Origin: Chloroflexus aggregans DSM 9485
GTDB lineage: Bacteria > Chloroflexota > Chloroflexia > Chloroflexales > Chloroflexaceae
DNA: 64,000 bases
Direction of reading: 5' to 3'
Assembly: GCF_000021945.1 (NCBI RefSeq)
Contig: NC_011831.1
Coordinates: 4,601,353 to 4,665,352 of the forward strand
The first letter of the stretch is position 1, and every line of letters begins with the position of its first letter. The notes beneath the pieces were generated by a model that was given only the letters and a program-made list of their open reading frames with translations, was not told the DNA's origin and did no database searches. The translations under genes and the position numbers were made by a program. Shown piece after piece: positions 1 through 9,527 of this stretch.

Positions 1-553
1 CGGTAAGATCGACAGGTTGGTGAGATGCATTCGTGATCACGACAAACTCACCTTCCAGATCACTACCGGGCGGGTCGTATTCAATATACGTAATACTCAC
101 ATTCGGCGGTTCAGCGATGAGCCGTTCAATATCGGCAATCGATGCGGAAACCTCGTCAGTGATCAGCTCGGCAATATCTTCTTCAATCGGTTCGTCATTG
201 CTGGGGGACGATGGGGGCGTTTCTTCCCGTGTTGGTGATGCAAGCGGAGCCTTTGCTTCTTCGGGTGTAATCATGACCGTCAAGTGTTGTTCTGGTTCAT
301 CACGGCGGCGGTACCGTGGTTGCTCGTCTACCCAACGAATGATTTCACGTTCAGCAATGCGGGCGAAATCACCGGGGAGGCTGGCAAAGCCGCGACTCAG
401 CTCATAGATAGCGCGTTCCATATGAGTACGACTTTGTGTAGGTAACAGACCGAGCGGTAACCGTAGCAGACCGCATCCAATACGACCAATCTGAACCGTC
501 GTCGTCGCGATTGCGTTGTAGAGCGGATCTTCACTTCCTGATCGAGTAGACAT
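1..553 (-). CDS. Lamin-tail-domain protein, C-terminus beyond left edge
   Basis: Partial gene; 184 residues are visible and the frame is open to the left edge. The ATG at 553 follows a strong GAGGAGGGGG ribosome site, which decides the start over an overlapping frame. Residues 1-90 form an unrecognised N-terminal region, about 100-145 is an acidic, proline-rich linker, and from about 152 the sequence ITYIEYDPPGSDLEGEFVVI followed by TNASHQPVDLT matches the opening of a lamin-tail (LTD) fold. LTD domains are immunoglobulin-like modules often found on secreted or surface proteins, but no signal peptide is visible here. The function is unknown; only the LTD call is supported. Confidence 0.75.
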   Translation of the reverse strand, partial: MSTRSGSEDPLYNAIATTTVQIGRIGCGLLRLPLGLLPTQSRTHMERAIYELSRGFASLPGDFARIAEREIIRWVDEQPRYRRRDEPEQHLTVMITPEEAKAPLASPTREETPPSSPSNDEPIEEDIAELITDEVSASIADIERLIAEPPNVSITYIEYDPPGSDLEGEFVVITNASHQPVDLT

Positions 554-605
554 TGCCCCCTCCTCGTCTGTATCAAGTCGGCAGGCGTCAAACGACTGCC
601 GGTTC

Positions 606-3098
606 CTACTGCAAGCTCGTCACCAGCCCGGCATATTTATCGGTCAGTATGCGGGCGTGCTCTTCGCTACCACCTTCAGCAATGACGTGAAAAAATGGTC
701 CATCGGGGTCGGGTAAAATAAGGACCCATTCTTGTCCCAATTCAATTTTGATTCCGTCAATCTGTTCGCCGTGTCGTTCGTGGTATTGTTGATTGAGAAT
801 ACGCATCACTTTGCCTTTGCTTTCCCAGCGACACGGCACACGGGTTTGCCAAATATAGTATGGTGGGAGATCGGCCAGAACCTCACTCAGAGTTGTTTGA
901 TTGAGCGTGAGCAGTTCCATCAACCGTGCAATTGCAAACATGCCGTCGGCGACGGGGTAGAAATGGGGGAAGATATAGTTACCGGTACCATCACCAAGGA
1001 GCAAGAGGTCAGGCCGTTCGGCAGCGAGGTTCATCAATGCGCCGAGGTTAGCGCGCGTGCGAATGATACTTCCGCCATACCGTGCGGCAATCTGTTCAAA
1101 GGCACGGGGTGCTGTCACCGGGACGGCAACGATCCCACCACCGTGTGCGCGCATCGAGAGCGCCGTCATGGCGGCCAACGTACGGAGTGGATGCAAACGT
1201 TGACCACGATCATCGATGAGAAAAATCTTCTCGCCGCCGGGATCAAGACGGACCCCGAACTGTGCGCCAACCACCGGCGTGATTTTGGTCAATCGCGTCA
1301 TTGCGGCCTCAAACTCTGCACCGGTCTGAAACACCATCCGTTCATCGAGATAGACGTTCAGTTCGACGGCATCGGCCTGCATCCGACGCAGAATCTCGGT
1401 CATGACCGTACTGGTACTGGTATTCGCGTAATCGATCACGATCGGAAATCCCTTGCCAAAGGCAGCATTTTGGCCAAGGGCTTTCATAAACGCGGCTCGG
1501 TACGTCTCTTCTACATCTTCGCCGTAGAAAATGCGGCCGATTTCATCAAGATAGGCACGTCGGTAATCTTCCCGGAAGAACGTACTCTCGATTTTACGCT
1601 CGGTCGTACTATTGATGTCCAGTCCGAGATGATTAAAGAATTTGATCTCGGCAACCCGGTTATCAAACGGTGAGATTCGGACATGGACACCGCCGGCGGC
1701 GCCAATCGCATGGGTATAGTAGCGGGCTAATGGGATTGGTACATTGCGCAGATCGCAGACATTCACCCCCGCCGAAGGCAAACCGGCAATAATTGCACGC
1801 TTCAGCATGCGAGGGGTAAAATGAGCATCGCGGTTAATCGTCACCGTAGTGCCACGCGGTAGCGTCGCACCGTAAGCTGCACCGAGCCGGGCACACATTT
1901 CAGGCGTAATCTCGATATTAACTAAACCGGTAATCCCATAGCGGCCAAACAGCACGCGGCGCCCTTGGCTCCCCCAAATGATACTTGACGTAACAGTTGC
2001 GCCTTCATCCACCTCTTTGGAGGGCCAAATCTTAACGTTTGGTTGCACCACTGCGCCGGCGCCGATCTGAACTCCATCGCCGATCACAGCTCCCTCGAAG
2101 ATCATTGCCCGGGAGCGAATGTTGCACTGGCGTAGCACAATCGCACCACGCAGCTCGGCCCGTTCACCGATGTACGAGTTACGCCAAATGATCGAGCGAT
2201 CGATATTGGCTCGTGAATCGACAATAGTGTAGTCACGGATCACCGATGGCCCGTGAATAATCACCCCCCCTTTAATCTTGGCCCCGTGACCAAGGTAGAT
2301 CGGGCCGTGCAGTTGGGCATCGGGAGCGATTTCGGCATCGCGATCAATCCAGATGTCGCCACCGATATTGTGACCGATGCGCGGTAGATTGACTTTACCC
2401 GACAGATAATCGCTGCAAGCGCGCATGTAGGCCTCGATAGTACCGACATCGGTCCAATACCCATTGGCGATATACCCGTATAGTCGATCACCGCGGTGCA
2501 ACATACGCGGGAAGACATCTTTCGACCAGTCGGTGACGCGGCCTCGTTCAATGTAACTAAAGATATCGGGATTGAAGACGTAAATACCGGTATTGACGGT
2601 ATCGGAAAAGACCTCTCCCCAGCTCGGTTTTTCGAGCAACTGACGGATGCGGCCTTGTTCGTCGGTGATGATCACGCCGTATTCAAGTGGATTAGCGACG
2701 CGGGTGAGGGTGACGGTTGCGGTCGCACCGGAGGCCATATGGTACTCGATGATCTGCGTCAGGTTAAAATCGGTCAGAGCATCACCGGATATAACGAGGA
2801 AAGGTTCGGTGAGCAAGTGCTCGGCATTTTTGACACTACCGGCCGTGCCCAACGGTACCTCTTCCAGCGAATAGGTAATATTGACGCCATACGCGCTGCC
2901 GTCACCGTAGTAGTCTTGAATAACATTTGCCAGGTACTGCACGGTAATGATAATGTCGGTGATACCGTGCAGTTTGAGTAATTCAATGATATGTTGCATC
3001 ACCGGTCGGTCGACCAGTGATACCATCGGTTTCGGGCGATTTATCGTGAGCGGTCGCAGGCGAGTGCCCTCGCCGCCGGCCATCACAACGGCTTTCAT
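606..3098 (-). CDS. NDP-sugar nucleotidyltransferase fused to degenerate phosphomannomutase
   Basis: 830 residues. Residues 1-230 are a nucleotidyltransferase ([13 protein letters not shown] with the RPKPM motif); about 240-375 is a left-handed beta-helix of hexapeptide repeats; the remainder resembles phosphomannomutase/phosphoglucomutase. Members typically make GDP-mannose or a related NDP-sugar for glycan synthesis in the cytoplasm. The mutase half is atypical. Where the TASHNP phosphoserine loop should be it reads [14 protein letters not shown], and the metal-binding DGDGDR is replaced by [12 protein letters not shown]. The N-terminal transferase motifs look intact, so only that activity is likely. 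A candidate promoter lies just upstream. Fusions of this kind are known in cyanobacteria and Chloroflexi; the substrate cannot be read from sequence. Confidence 0.88.
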   Translation of the reverse strand: MKAVVMAGGEGTRLRPLTINRPKPMVSLVDRPVMQHIIELLKLHGITDIIITVQYLANVIQDYYGDGSAYGVNITYSLEEVPLGTAGSVKNAEHLLTEPFLVISGDALTDFNLTQIIEYHMASGATATVTLTRVANPLEYGVIITDEQGRIRQLLEKPSWGEVFSDTVNTGIYVFNPDIFSYIERGRVTDWSKDVFPRMLHRGDRLYGYIANGYWTDVGTIEAYMRACSDYLSGKVNLPRIGHNIGGDIWIDRDAEIAPDAQLHGPIYLGHGAKIKGGVIIHGPSVIRDYTIVDSRANIDRSIIWRNSYIGERAELRGAIVLRQCNIRSRAMIFEGAVIGDGVQIGAGAVVQPNVKIWPSKEVDEGATVTSSIIWGSQGRRVLFGRYGITGLVNIEITPEMCARLGAAYGATLPRGTTVTINRDAHFTPRMLKRAIIAGLPSAGVNVCDLRNVPIPLARYYTHAIGAAGGVHVRISPFDNRVAEIKFFNHLGLDINSTTERKIESTFFREDYRRAYLDEIGRIFYGEDVEETYRAAFMKALGQNAAFGKGFPIVIDYANTSTSTVMTEILRRMQADAVELNVYLDERMVFQTGAEFEAAMTRLTKITPVVGAQFGVRLDPGGEKIFLIDDRGQRLHPLRTLAAMTALSMRAHGGGIVAVPVTAPRAFEQIAARYGGSIIRTRANLGALMNLAAERPDLLLLGDGTGNYIFPHFYPVADGMFAIARLMELLTLNQTTLSEVLADLPPYYIWQTRVPCRWESKGKVMRILNQQYHERHGEQIDGIKIELGQEWVLILPDPDGPFFHVIAEGGSEEHARILTDKYAGLVTSLQ

Positions 3099-3177
3099 GG
3101 CGGCTCCTGCTGACTGTCGATACCGCGACGGTATACGAAATGCGCGGCGAAGGGGGCTTCTGTCACATAGCCCCTTT

Positions 3178-3207
3178 AGTATAACATGTCACGAACCTGC
3201 CCGGCAA
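3178..3207 (-). promoter_or_regulatory. Candidate promoter of the NDP-sugar transferase gene
   Basis: On the minus strand, TTGCCG (3202-3207) and TATACT (3178-3183) are 18 bases apart, about 80 bases before the ATG at 3098. It stands back to back with the tRNA-Leu promoter. Confidence 0.5.
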
Positions 3208-3211
3208 CCTC

Positions 3212-3240
3212 TTGCCGGAAACGGCTTCTCATGCTATACT
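3212..3240 (+). promoter_or_regulatory. Promoter of tRNA-Leu(TAG)
   Basis: TTGCCG (3212-3217), a 17-base spacer, then an extended -10 TGC-TATACT (TATACT at 3235-3240). The predicted start falls within a base or two of the tRNA 5' end at 3249. Confidence 0.7.
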
Positions 3241-3248
3241 CGCCAGCG

Positions 3249-3332
3249 GGGGACGTGGCGGAATGGCAGACGCGCATGACTTAGGATCATGTGCCGCAAG
3301 GCGTATGGGTTCAACTCCCATCGTCCCCACCA
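3249..3332 (+). tRNA. tRNA-Leu(TAG)
   Basis: The acceptor stem GGGGACG pairs with CGTCCCC (3322-3328). The anticodon stem CATGA/TCATG holds the loop CTTAGGA with anticodon TAG, reading CTA. There is a long class II variable arm and the 3' CCA is encoded. A strong hairpin terminator follows directly. Confidence 0.95.
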
Positions 3333-3336
3333 GGCT

Positions 3337-3368
3337 CCGCCCATCATGCGAATGATGGGCGGTTTTTT
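3337..3368 (+). terminator. Rho-independent terminator after tRNA-Leu
   Basis: A perfect 11-bp stem CCGCCCATCAT / ATGATGGGCGG around the loop GCGA, followed by six T residues. Confidence 0.9.
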
Positions 3369-3376
3369 ATTGCAGT

Positions 3377-4996
3377 TCATTCATTAACACTCAGCGCAAT
3401 GCGTCGGTGCTCGTTATCGATCGCGAGGATCGTGACCATCACCTGACTACCGAGTGGGAACCATTCACGTAATGGTCGGCGCTTCGCCGGAATTTTGCTG
3501 ATATGGGCGAGGCCTTGGATGCCGGGTAAGAGTTCGACAAACAGACCAAAACCGGTGATACCGGTAACAGTTCCTTGCACCGTCATGCCGCCGGCAAGGT
3601 GTTGCGAGAGACTTACCCACGGATCAGGGGTAAGTTCGCGGATGCTCAGATTGATACGCAGATGCTGCCGGTCAATGTTGGTAATCATCGCACGGACCGG
3701 TTGGCCGAGTTGCAGCGCGTTGCGTGCGTCGCTGATCCAATGCCAGTCGATGTCGCGCACGTGAACAAACCCTTCTATCCCACCGAGATCGATCACTGCT
3801 CCATAACTCAATACGCGCAACACCGTTCCCTCAACGATGCTCCCAACGCTGACGGAGGCGATCCGCTCTTGCCGTTTGCGGAGACGTTCACTACATAATA
3901 CTGTTGGTGCAGGATCTGGTAACGGTGGCGATGGTTCTTCGGGTGTAGTGGTCGCTTGCTCTAGGATGGTGAGGCAGCGGGCCGCATGATGACGAATCTC
4001 GGCGTTGGGAAAGCTCTCGGCCAGTTGGGCAAGTAATGGCATACTCGCCCGGTCATTCCATTCGACCAGAATCTGCATAATCTTGATCATCAATGATCGT
4101 CGGTTAGGGGCAGAGCGTTGGAGAAGAGCGCGTAATTCAGGTAGTGCAGCCCGGTAATCGGCCATCTTCACCAAACGAATGACTTCGTGTAAGAGATGAC
4201 CGCCTTCTTCGTGAAGGAGTGATGCGATCGCCGGAGCTGCTTCTACGGCTTGTAGTTGGTTGAGAGTACGCACTGCTAATGTTCGTAGACCGACGACATA
4301 GCGGGCGATTTCAACGAGGAGTGGTATCGCCGTGCGGGCACGTAAGCGCGCTAATGCCTGCATTGCGACACTTGCCGCTCGGCTGGGAATATGGGGCTGA
4401 GTTTCCTGCCACGCCGTTATGCAATCTTCGAGCAAGCGTAACAGCCCGGGGACGGCTGCCGGAGTATGCAGTATTCCCGCCGCCTCGGCAGCCGCGATAC
4501 GGATGGCAAGGTGTGGGCTGTTGAGAAAGTTGGGAATGGCTACAGCGAGCGTGGTATCACCAAGGCGGGCAAGTGCGGCGATGGCGGCAGCAACGATGGG
4601 AGGATCTGGATCATCGAGACAAGCTGTGATTTGTTCACGTGCCTCTGCGATCTGTTTTCGCCCTAACGTGCGGATTGCCGCGGCGGCTACAAACGGTTTC
4701 GGGTCATCGATACTTGCTAATAAGGCATCGATGACCGCAGGACTCAGCGGTTTACCGGTATACCCAATGGCTTCGATGGCAACCTCACGCACGGCCGGCC
4801 AATGATGGTGCAGGGTCGGTAACACCAGATCAGGATCGACCTCAAGATTGACCAGTCGGCTGGCCGCGCGTGCTCGCACCAGTTGATCGCGCGAATGAAT
4901 CGCGCGGGCCAGCTCTTCGAGTTGATCGGTTAACAGTTCACTCAGGCGCTCACGGTTGAGGGCCGGATCGCCTTCGTAATCATCGAGATCGTTCAT
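3377..4996 (-). CDS. HEAT-repeat protein with two C-terminal S1 RNA-binding domains
   Basis: 539 residues. The start is the ATG at 4996, which overlaps the stop of the upstream ligase gene as ATGA; the open frame runs further upstream but that part is the ligase read in another frame. Residues about 20-340 are alpha-helical HEAT/PBS-lyase-type repeats. Two S1 (OB-fold) domains follow, at roughly 365-440 (VGSIVEGTVLRVLSYGAVID) and 460-539 (VQGTVTGITGFGLFVELLPG). S1 domains bind single-stranded RNA and HEAT repeats usually scaffold proteins, so a ribosome- or RNA-associated adaptor role is an inference. Translational coupling to the ligase is clear, but no functional link between them is obvious. 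Confidence 0.85.
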   Translation of the reverse strand: MNDLDDYEGDPALNRERLSELLTDQLEELARAIHSRDQLVRARAASRLVNLEVDPDLVLPTLHHHWPAVREVAIEAIGYTGKPLSPAVIDALLASIDDPKPFVAAAAIRTLGRKQIAEAREQITACLDDPDPPIVAAAIAALARLGDTTLAVAIPNFLNSPHLAIRIAAAEAAGILHTPAAVPGLLRLLEDCITAWQETQPHIPSRAASVAMQALARLRARTAIPLLVEIARYVVGLRTLAVRTLNQLQAVEAAPAIASLLHEEGGHLLHEVIRLVKMADYRAALPELRALLQRSAPNRRSLMIKIMQILVEWNDRASMPLLAQLAESFPNAEIRHHAARCLTILEQATTTPEEPSPPLPDPAPTVLCSERLRKRQERIASVSVGSIVEGTVLRVLSYGAVIDLGGIEGFVHVRDIDWHWISDARNALQLGQPVRAMITNIDRQHLRINLSIRELTPDPWVSLSQHLAGGMTVQGTVTGITGFGLFVELLPGIQGLAHISKIPAKRRPLREWFPLGSQVMVTILAIDNEHRRIALSVNE

Positions 4997-6501
4997 CGCT
5001 GTTCCTCGGCTACGGGTGGATCGATTCCGAGTAGATGACGTTGTACCTTTCCCATGGCATTGCGTGGTAATGCCGTGACGAAGCGGATCTGGCGTGGCCG
5101 TTTGTACGCAGCCAGTTGCTGACGACAATGATCGATCAGTTCTTGTGCTGTGGTGTGGATGCCTGATCGTATCACTACATCGGCCACCGGTACTTCGCCG
5201 AGATCGGGATCGGGTTGGCCGTAAACGGCGCATTCAGCGACTGCCGGATGTTGGGCGAGAACCTCCTCGACTTCACGAGGGTAGATGTTGTAACCGCCAC
5301 TGATGATGAGTTCACGACTACGACCGGTAATGTGAACATAGCCATCGGTATCAACGAACCCGACATCTCCGGTGTTAAACCAGCCATCTTCGGTAAACGC
5401 AGCCGCAGTAGCACTCGGATTACGCCAGTAGCCACGGAAGAGGTGTGGTCCGCGTACTTGGATCTCGCCAACCTCGCCTGCCGGTAGCGGTTGGCGTGTT
5501 GTCCGATCGACAATTCGGGCCTCTTGACCGGGAAATGGCATACCAACACTGCCGGGACGGCGCTCGCCTTCGTAGGGATTGGTCAAATTCATCCCCGTTT
5601 CGGTCATGCCATAGCGTTCGAGGATGGGTTGTCCGAAGAGGTCAGCGAAATCGGCAAAAGTCTGCGGGCTGAGTGGGGCCGAACCGGAAACAAACAGTCG
5701 CATGCGATGACGAGGAACGCCGTGCTGGCGTGCTGCTTCGATCAACCGCACATACATCGTTGGTACGCCGAAAAAGAGGGTAATAGCTGGGTCGGCCATG
5801 CGTTGCAAGGCCAGTTCGGCATCAAATCGTGCGTGCAATTCAAGACTCGCGCCGCTTCGGATCGTGCCATGGACACCTACACCTAGCCCATGGACGTGAA
5901 ACAGTGGCAACATCAAGAGTAAACGATCGGCCTCGGTCCAGCGCCAAGCGCGGATAACCGCATCGCAATTTGCGGCAAGGCTGGCGTGCGTGTGGATTGC
6001 TCCTTTGGCTCGACCGGTGGTGCCCGATGTGTACGCGATCAGTGCCATATCGTCGGCAGCCGGCGGTGAAAATGCAGTCGGGTCCACCGGTGATGCACCA
6101 CACAGCGATGCGTCGGGTTTGATCAGGTGTGGGTGTGGAGCCGTCATTGCCTCACGCAAGATCGCTTCGTTCTCGTCAGTTGCAACTACAATGAGTGGTT
6201 CAGCATCGGCAAGTAGATGGCTCAGTTCGGCGTGGCGATACTGTGGGTTCACCAGAACGACGGCTGCCCCGGCCAATTGAGCACCGAAGTAGGCAGCGAG
6301 AAAGGCCGGTGAGTTGGGCAGAGCCAACGCGACACGATCGCCACGTGCAATGCCGAGGTCGCGATAGCGGGTGGCCCAGCCGGCAGATGCGGCTGCAAGA
6401 TCACGATACGTTATTACGTGATTCTCAACCACAACACATGGTCGGAGCGGTTCGGTAGTTGCGTAATGGAGGAGGGTAGCAACGATTGGCAGTGGCGACA
6501 T
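4993..6501 (-). CDS. AMP-forming acyl-CoA synthetase (long-chain or malonyl-CoA type)
   Basis: 502 residues, normal length for the ANL superfamily. The adenylation signature YTSGTTGRAKGAIHTH, the motif ERYGMTETGMN, NTGDVGFVDTDGYVHITGRSRE-type hinge sequence and the C-terminal PRNAMGKVQR lysine motif are all present. It should activate a carboxylic acid to acyl-CoA through an acyl-AMP. The closest resemblance by eye is to MatB-like and long-chain fatty acyl-CoA ligases; the substrate is not decided. The ATG at 6501 follows GAGGTCAC. It is the first gene of a two-gene unit with the HEAT-S1 gene. Confidence 0.88.
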   Translation of the reverse strand: MSPLPIVATLLHYATTEPLRPCVVVENHVITYRDLAAASAGWATRYRDLGIARGDRVALALPNSPAFLAAYFGAQLAGAAVVLVNPQYRHAELSHLLADAEPLIVVATDENEAILREAMTAPHPHLIKPDASLCGASPVDPTAFSPPAADDMALIAYTSGTTGRAKGAIHTHASLAANCDAVIRAWRWTEADRLLLMLPLFHVHGLGVGVHGTIRSGASLELHARFDAELALQRMADPAITLFFGVPTMYVRLIEAARQHGVPRHRMRLFVSGSAPLSPQTFADFADLFGQPILERYGMTETGMNLTNPYEGERRPGSVGMPFPGQEARIVDRTTRQPLPAGEVGEIQVRGPHLFRGYWRNPSATAAAFTEDGWFNTGDVGFVDTDGYVHITGRSRELIISGGYNIYPREVEEVLAQHPAVAECAVYGQPDPDLGEVPVADVVIRSGIHTTAQELIDHCRQQLAAYKRPRQIRFVTALPRNAMGKVQRHLLGIDPPVAEEQR

Positions 6502-6613
6502 AATGTGACCTCATGGACATTGAAAACTGCAAACCACGACCGGTATGTGTTGCGTCTGATTGGATCGCATTATACCGAGAGGGATGCGTAGATTGGGTTA
6601 TAAGATCACGACA

Positions 6614-6643
6614 AACGGCGAAGCTCTGGTGAGCCTCGCCGTT
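6614..6643 (-). terminator. Hairpin downstream of ppdK
   Basis: AACGGCGA-AGCTC pairs with GAGC-CTCGCCGTT around TGGT, with a small bulge. On the minus strand it is followed by TTTGTC. A likely ppdK terminator, though the T run is short. Confidence 0.5.
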
Positions 6644-6666
6644 CGAGACGTGGTTAAAGATGAGAC

Positions 6667-9297
6667 CTACTTATCGCGTTTTGCCTCACCTAACGCTGCT
6701 TGAGCTGCGGCAAGGCGGGCAATCGGGACACGGTAGGGCGAACAACTGACGTAGTTGAGACCGACGCGGTGGAAGAACTCGACGCTTGCCGGATCACCAC
6801 CGTGCTCACCACAGATGCCAACCTTCAAGCTCGCGCGAGCCGTGCGTCCACGTTCAGTACCGATTTGCACCAATTGCCCAACACCGCGCTGATCGATAGT
6901 CTGGAACGGGTCATCAGGGATGAGCTTCTTCTCGACATACGCCGGCAAGAAGCGACCCGAGTCGTCTCGTGATAAGCCGAGCGTGGTCTGGGTAAGGTCG
7001 TTGGTACCGAAGCTGAAGAACTCGGCGACTTGGGCAATCTCATCGGCGACCAGCGCTGCCCGTGGCAACTCGATCATCGTTCCGACGAGGTACGGCACCT
7101 CGATCCCACTTTCGGCGAAGACCTCGGATGCCACCCGGCGCACGATCTCTTCTTGGAGTTTGAGTTCGCTGACGAACCCGACCAGCGGGATCATCACTTC
7201 GGGGTGAACGTCGATCCCCTCCGACTTGACCTTGACCGCGGCCTTGAAAATGGCCCGGGCCTGCATCTCGGTAATTTCGGGGTAGAGAATGCCTAAACGG
7301 CAGCCGCGAAAACCGAGCATGGGGTTTGCTTCACGCAAGCTCTCGACGCGAGCCTTCACTTTGTGAGGATCGACGCCGAGCTTAGCAGCGAGTGCTTCAA
7401 TCTCCTCGTCATCGTGCGGCAAGAACTCGTGCAGCGGTGGGTCAAGTGTACGGATGGTAACCGGGAGGCCGGCCATTTCGCGGAACAGACCTTCAAAGTC
7501 GCCCTGCTGGAGCGGCTCGATCTTCGCCAGCGCCGCGCGTCGCTCTTCAGGTGTATCGGCGAGGATCATCTCACGCATCGCATCGATGCGGTCACCTTCA
7601 AAGAACATGTGCTCGGTGCGGCAGAGACCGATTCCTTCAGCCCCAAACTGGCGGGCGACGCGGGCATCGCGTGGAATGTCGGCATTGGCACGCACGCCAA
7701 GTTTACGAAACTCATCAGCCCACGACATCAAGGTGGCGAAATCACCCGACAACTCCGGTTCAACCGTCGGCATTTGGCCGGTAAAGACCTCACCACTTCC
7801 GCCGTCAATCGTGATCCAGTCACCTTTACGGATGGTCGTACCATTAACCGTCATCAATTGATCGGCGTAGCTAATCCGCAGATCACCGGCTCCGGCCACG
7901 CACGGCTTACCCATACCACGGGCGACAACCGCAGCGTGGGAGGTCATACCGCCCCGCGCGGTGAGAATAGCTTGAGCAGCGACCATACCGTGAAAATCTT
8001 CCGGCGCCGTCTCAATCCGTACTAGTATCACCTTTTCGCCGGTCTTAGCCAGCTCTTCGGCCTCGTCGGGGTCAAACACGGCCTTCCCAGAAGCAGCACC
8101 CGGCGAAGCGGGTAAGCCGGTGGTGAGTGGTTTGGCTTGTTTGCGGGCTTCAGGATCGATCATCGGGTGCAGCAACTGATCGAGTGAATGCGGATCGACA
8201 CGCTGAACTGCCGTCGCCTTATCGATCAGCCCCTCACGTACCATATCAACGGCGATCTTCACCGCAGCAGGGCCGGTGCGCTTGCCGGTACGGGTCTGGA
8301 GCATCCACAGCTTGCCACGCTCGATGGTAAATTCGACATCTTGCATGTCTTTGTAATGGCGTTCGAGCTGTTTAGCAATCTCGTGGAATTGAGCGTAGAC
8401 CTCCGGCATCTCCTCGGCCAACTTGCTGATCGGTTGGGGGGTGCGAATACCGGCAACAACGTCTTCACCCTGGGCATTGACCAGATACTCGCCGAAGATT
8501 TCTGGATCGCCGGTGCTCGGGTTGCGGGTGAAGGCAACACCGGTTGCCGAGTCGTTGCCCATATTGCCAAAAACCATGGCCTGCACATTGACTGCCGTTC
8601 CAAGGTTATCGGGAATCTTGTTCACCCGGCGATAATCAACCGCACGGCGACCGTTCCACGAGCGGAAGACGGCAGCGATAGCTTCACGCAACTGCTCGAA
8701 GGGGTCTTCAGGAAAATCAACCCCAACGTCCTCCTTAATAATCGCCTTGAACTTCTCGGCTAGGGCGAGCAGCTCTTCGGTCGTCAGATCGGTGTCTTGA
8801 CGTTGGCCGTGTCCTTTCGCTTCTTCCATCTCGTGCTCGAAACGGTCGCCGTCAACACCGAGCACAATCTTTCCGAAGAGTTGGACGAAACGGCGGTAGG
8901 CATCGGCAGCAAAGCGTGGATTATCGGTGAGGCGAGCCAGTCCTTCGCGGGTCTGCTGATTGAGACCGAGATTCAGCACGGTATCCATCATACCGGGCAT
9001 TGAGAACTTTGCCCCTGAACGAACGGATACCAAGAGCGGATTGTTTGGATCACCGAAGCGCTTACCGGTTTGGGCTTCGATGTCTTTGAGGCCTTCGAGG
9101 ACCTGTTCCCACATACCTTCGGGAAAACGTTGACCGTTCTCGTAATAGGCATTGCACGCTTCGGTGGTGATGGTAAAACCGGGAGGCACCGGGACACCGG
9201 TACGTGTCATTTCGGCAACACCGGCGCCTTTTCCGCCGAGGAGATCGCGCATGCTTGCGTTTCCTTCGCGGAAGAGGTAGACCCATTTCTTTGACAT
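6667..9297 (-). CDS. ppdK: Pyruvate, phosphate dikinase
   Basis: 876 residues, full length for PPDK. It interconverts pyruvate + ATP + Pi and phosphoenolpyruvate + AMP + PPi in the cytoplasm. The order is the N-terminal nucleotide-binding domain (GGKGAGVAEM, then SVRSGAKFSMPGMMDTVLNL), the swivelling phosphohistidine domain (GGMTSHAAVVARGMGKP; the His is the phosphocarrier and the Thr just before it is the usual regulatory phosphosite), and a C-terminal PEP-binding barrel (FSFGTNDLTQTTLG, GICGEHGGDP with the catalytic Cys). The gene beside it encodes the matching regulatory kinase/phosphorylase. In an autotroph it supplies PEP for gluconeogenesis. It has its own promoter and a leader of about 185 bases. 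Confidence 0.97.
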   Translation of the reverse strand: MSKKWVYLFREGNASMRDLLGGKGAGVAEMTRTGVPVPPGFTITTEACNAYYENGQRFPEGMWEQVLEGLKDIEAQTGKRFGDPNNPLLVSVRSGAKFSMPGMMDTVLNLGLNQQTREGLARLTDNPRFAADAYRRFVQLFGKIVLGVDGDRFEHEMEEAKGHGQRQDTDLTTEELLALAEKFKAIIKEDVGVDFPEDPFEQLREAIAAVFRSWNGRRAVDYRRVNKIPDNLGTAVNVQAMVFGNMGNDSATGVAFTRNPSTGDPEIFGEYLVNAQGEDVVAGIRTPQPISKLAEEMPEVYAQFHEIAKQLERHYKDMQDVEFTIERGKLWMLQTRTGKRTGPAAVKIAVDMVREGLIDKATAVQRVDPHSLDQLLHPMIDPEARKQAKPLTTGLPASPGAASGKAVFDPDEAEELAKTGEKVILVRIETAPEDFHGMVAAQAILTARGGMTSHAAVVARGMGKPCVAGAGDLRISYADQLMTVNGTTIRKGDWITIDGGSGEVFTGQMPTVEPELSGDFATLMSWADEFRKLGVRANADIPRDARVARQFGAEGIGLCRTEHMFFEGDRIDAMREMILADTPEERRAALAKIEPLQQGDFEGLFREMAGLPVTIRTLDPPLHEFLPHDDEEIEALAAKLGVDPHKVKARVESLREANPMLGFRGCRLGILYPEITEMQARAIFKAAVKVKSEGIDVHPEVMIPLVGFVSELKLQEEIVRRVASEVFAESGIEVPYLVGTMIELPRAALVADEIAQVAEFFSFGTNDLTQTTLGLSRDDSGRFLPAYVEKKLIPDDPFQTIDQRGVGQLVQIGTERGRTARASLKVGICGEHGGDPASVEFFHRVGLNYVSCSPYRVPIARLAAAQAALGEAKRDK

Positions 9298-9347
9298 AAC
9301 CTGTTTCCTCCTTATACAAGGTGGCGGAAGACAATACGATAGCGCCT

Positions 9348-9371
9348 TGTAGCATCGTGATAGGTGCTACA
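9348..9371 (-). promoter_or_regulatory. Stem-loop in the ppdK leader
   Basis: TGTAGCA (9348-9354) and TGCTACA (9365-9371) form a 7-bp stem with a 10-base loop inside the predicted 5' leader of ppdK, about 50 bases before the start codon. No known riboswitch was recognised. Confidence 0.4.
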
Positions 9372-9488
9372 GGTGAGAAGATAGTCGTACCAGCGACACG
9401 AATGGGCCCCCATCTTATGTAGTATTGTTGCCCCATCGCAGATCATGGTATTCAACTTGTGCAAACGCGAACAATGGTAGATAGCGCA

Positions 9489-9517
9489 ACTATACCGCGC
9501 TGAATCACAACTGTCAA
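9489..9517 (-). promoter_or_regulatory. Promoter of ppdK
   Basis: Minus-strand TTGACA (9512-9517), a 17-base spacer and TATAGT (9489-9494). It starts 11 bases past the stop of the regulator gene, so ppdK can be transcribed separately from its regulator. Confidence 0.75.
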
Positions 9518-9527
9518 CGCAGTCGGT

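Noticed and set aside
1-407. Plus-strand frames at the left edge
   Set aside because: The minus frame has a strong ribosome site and a recognisable lamin-tail domain.
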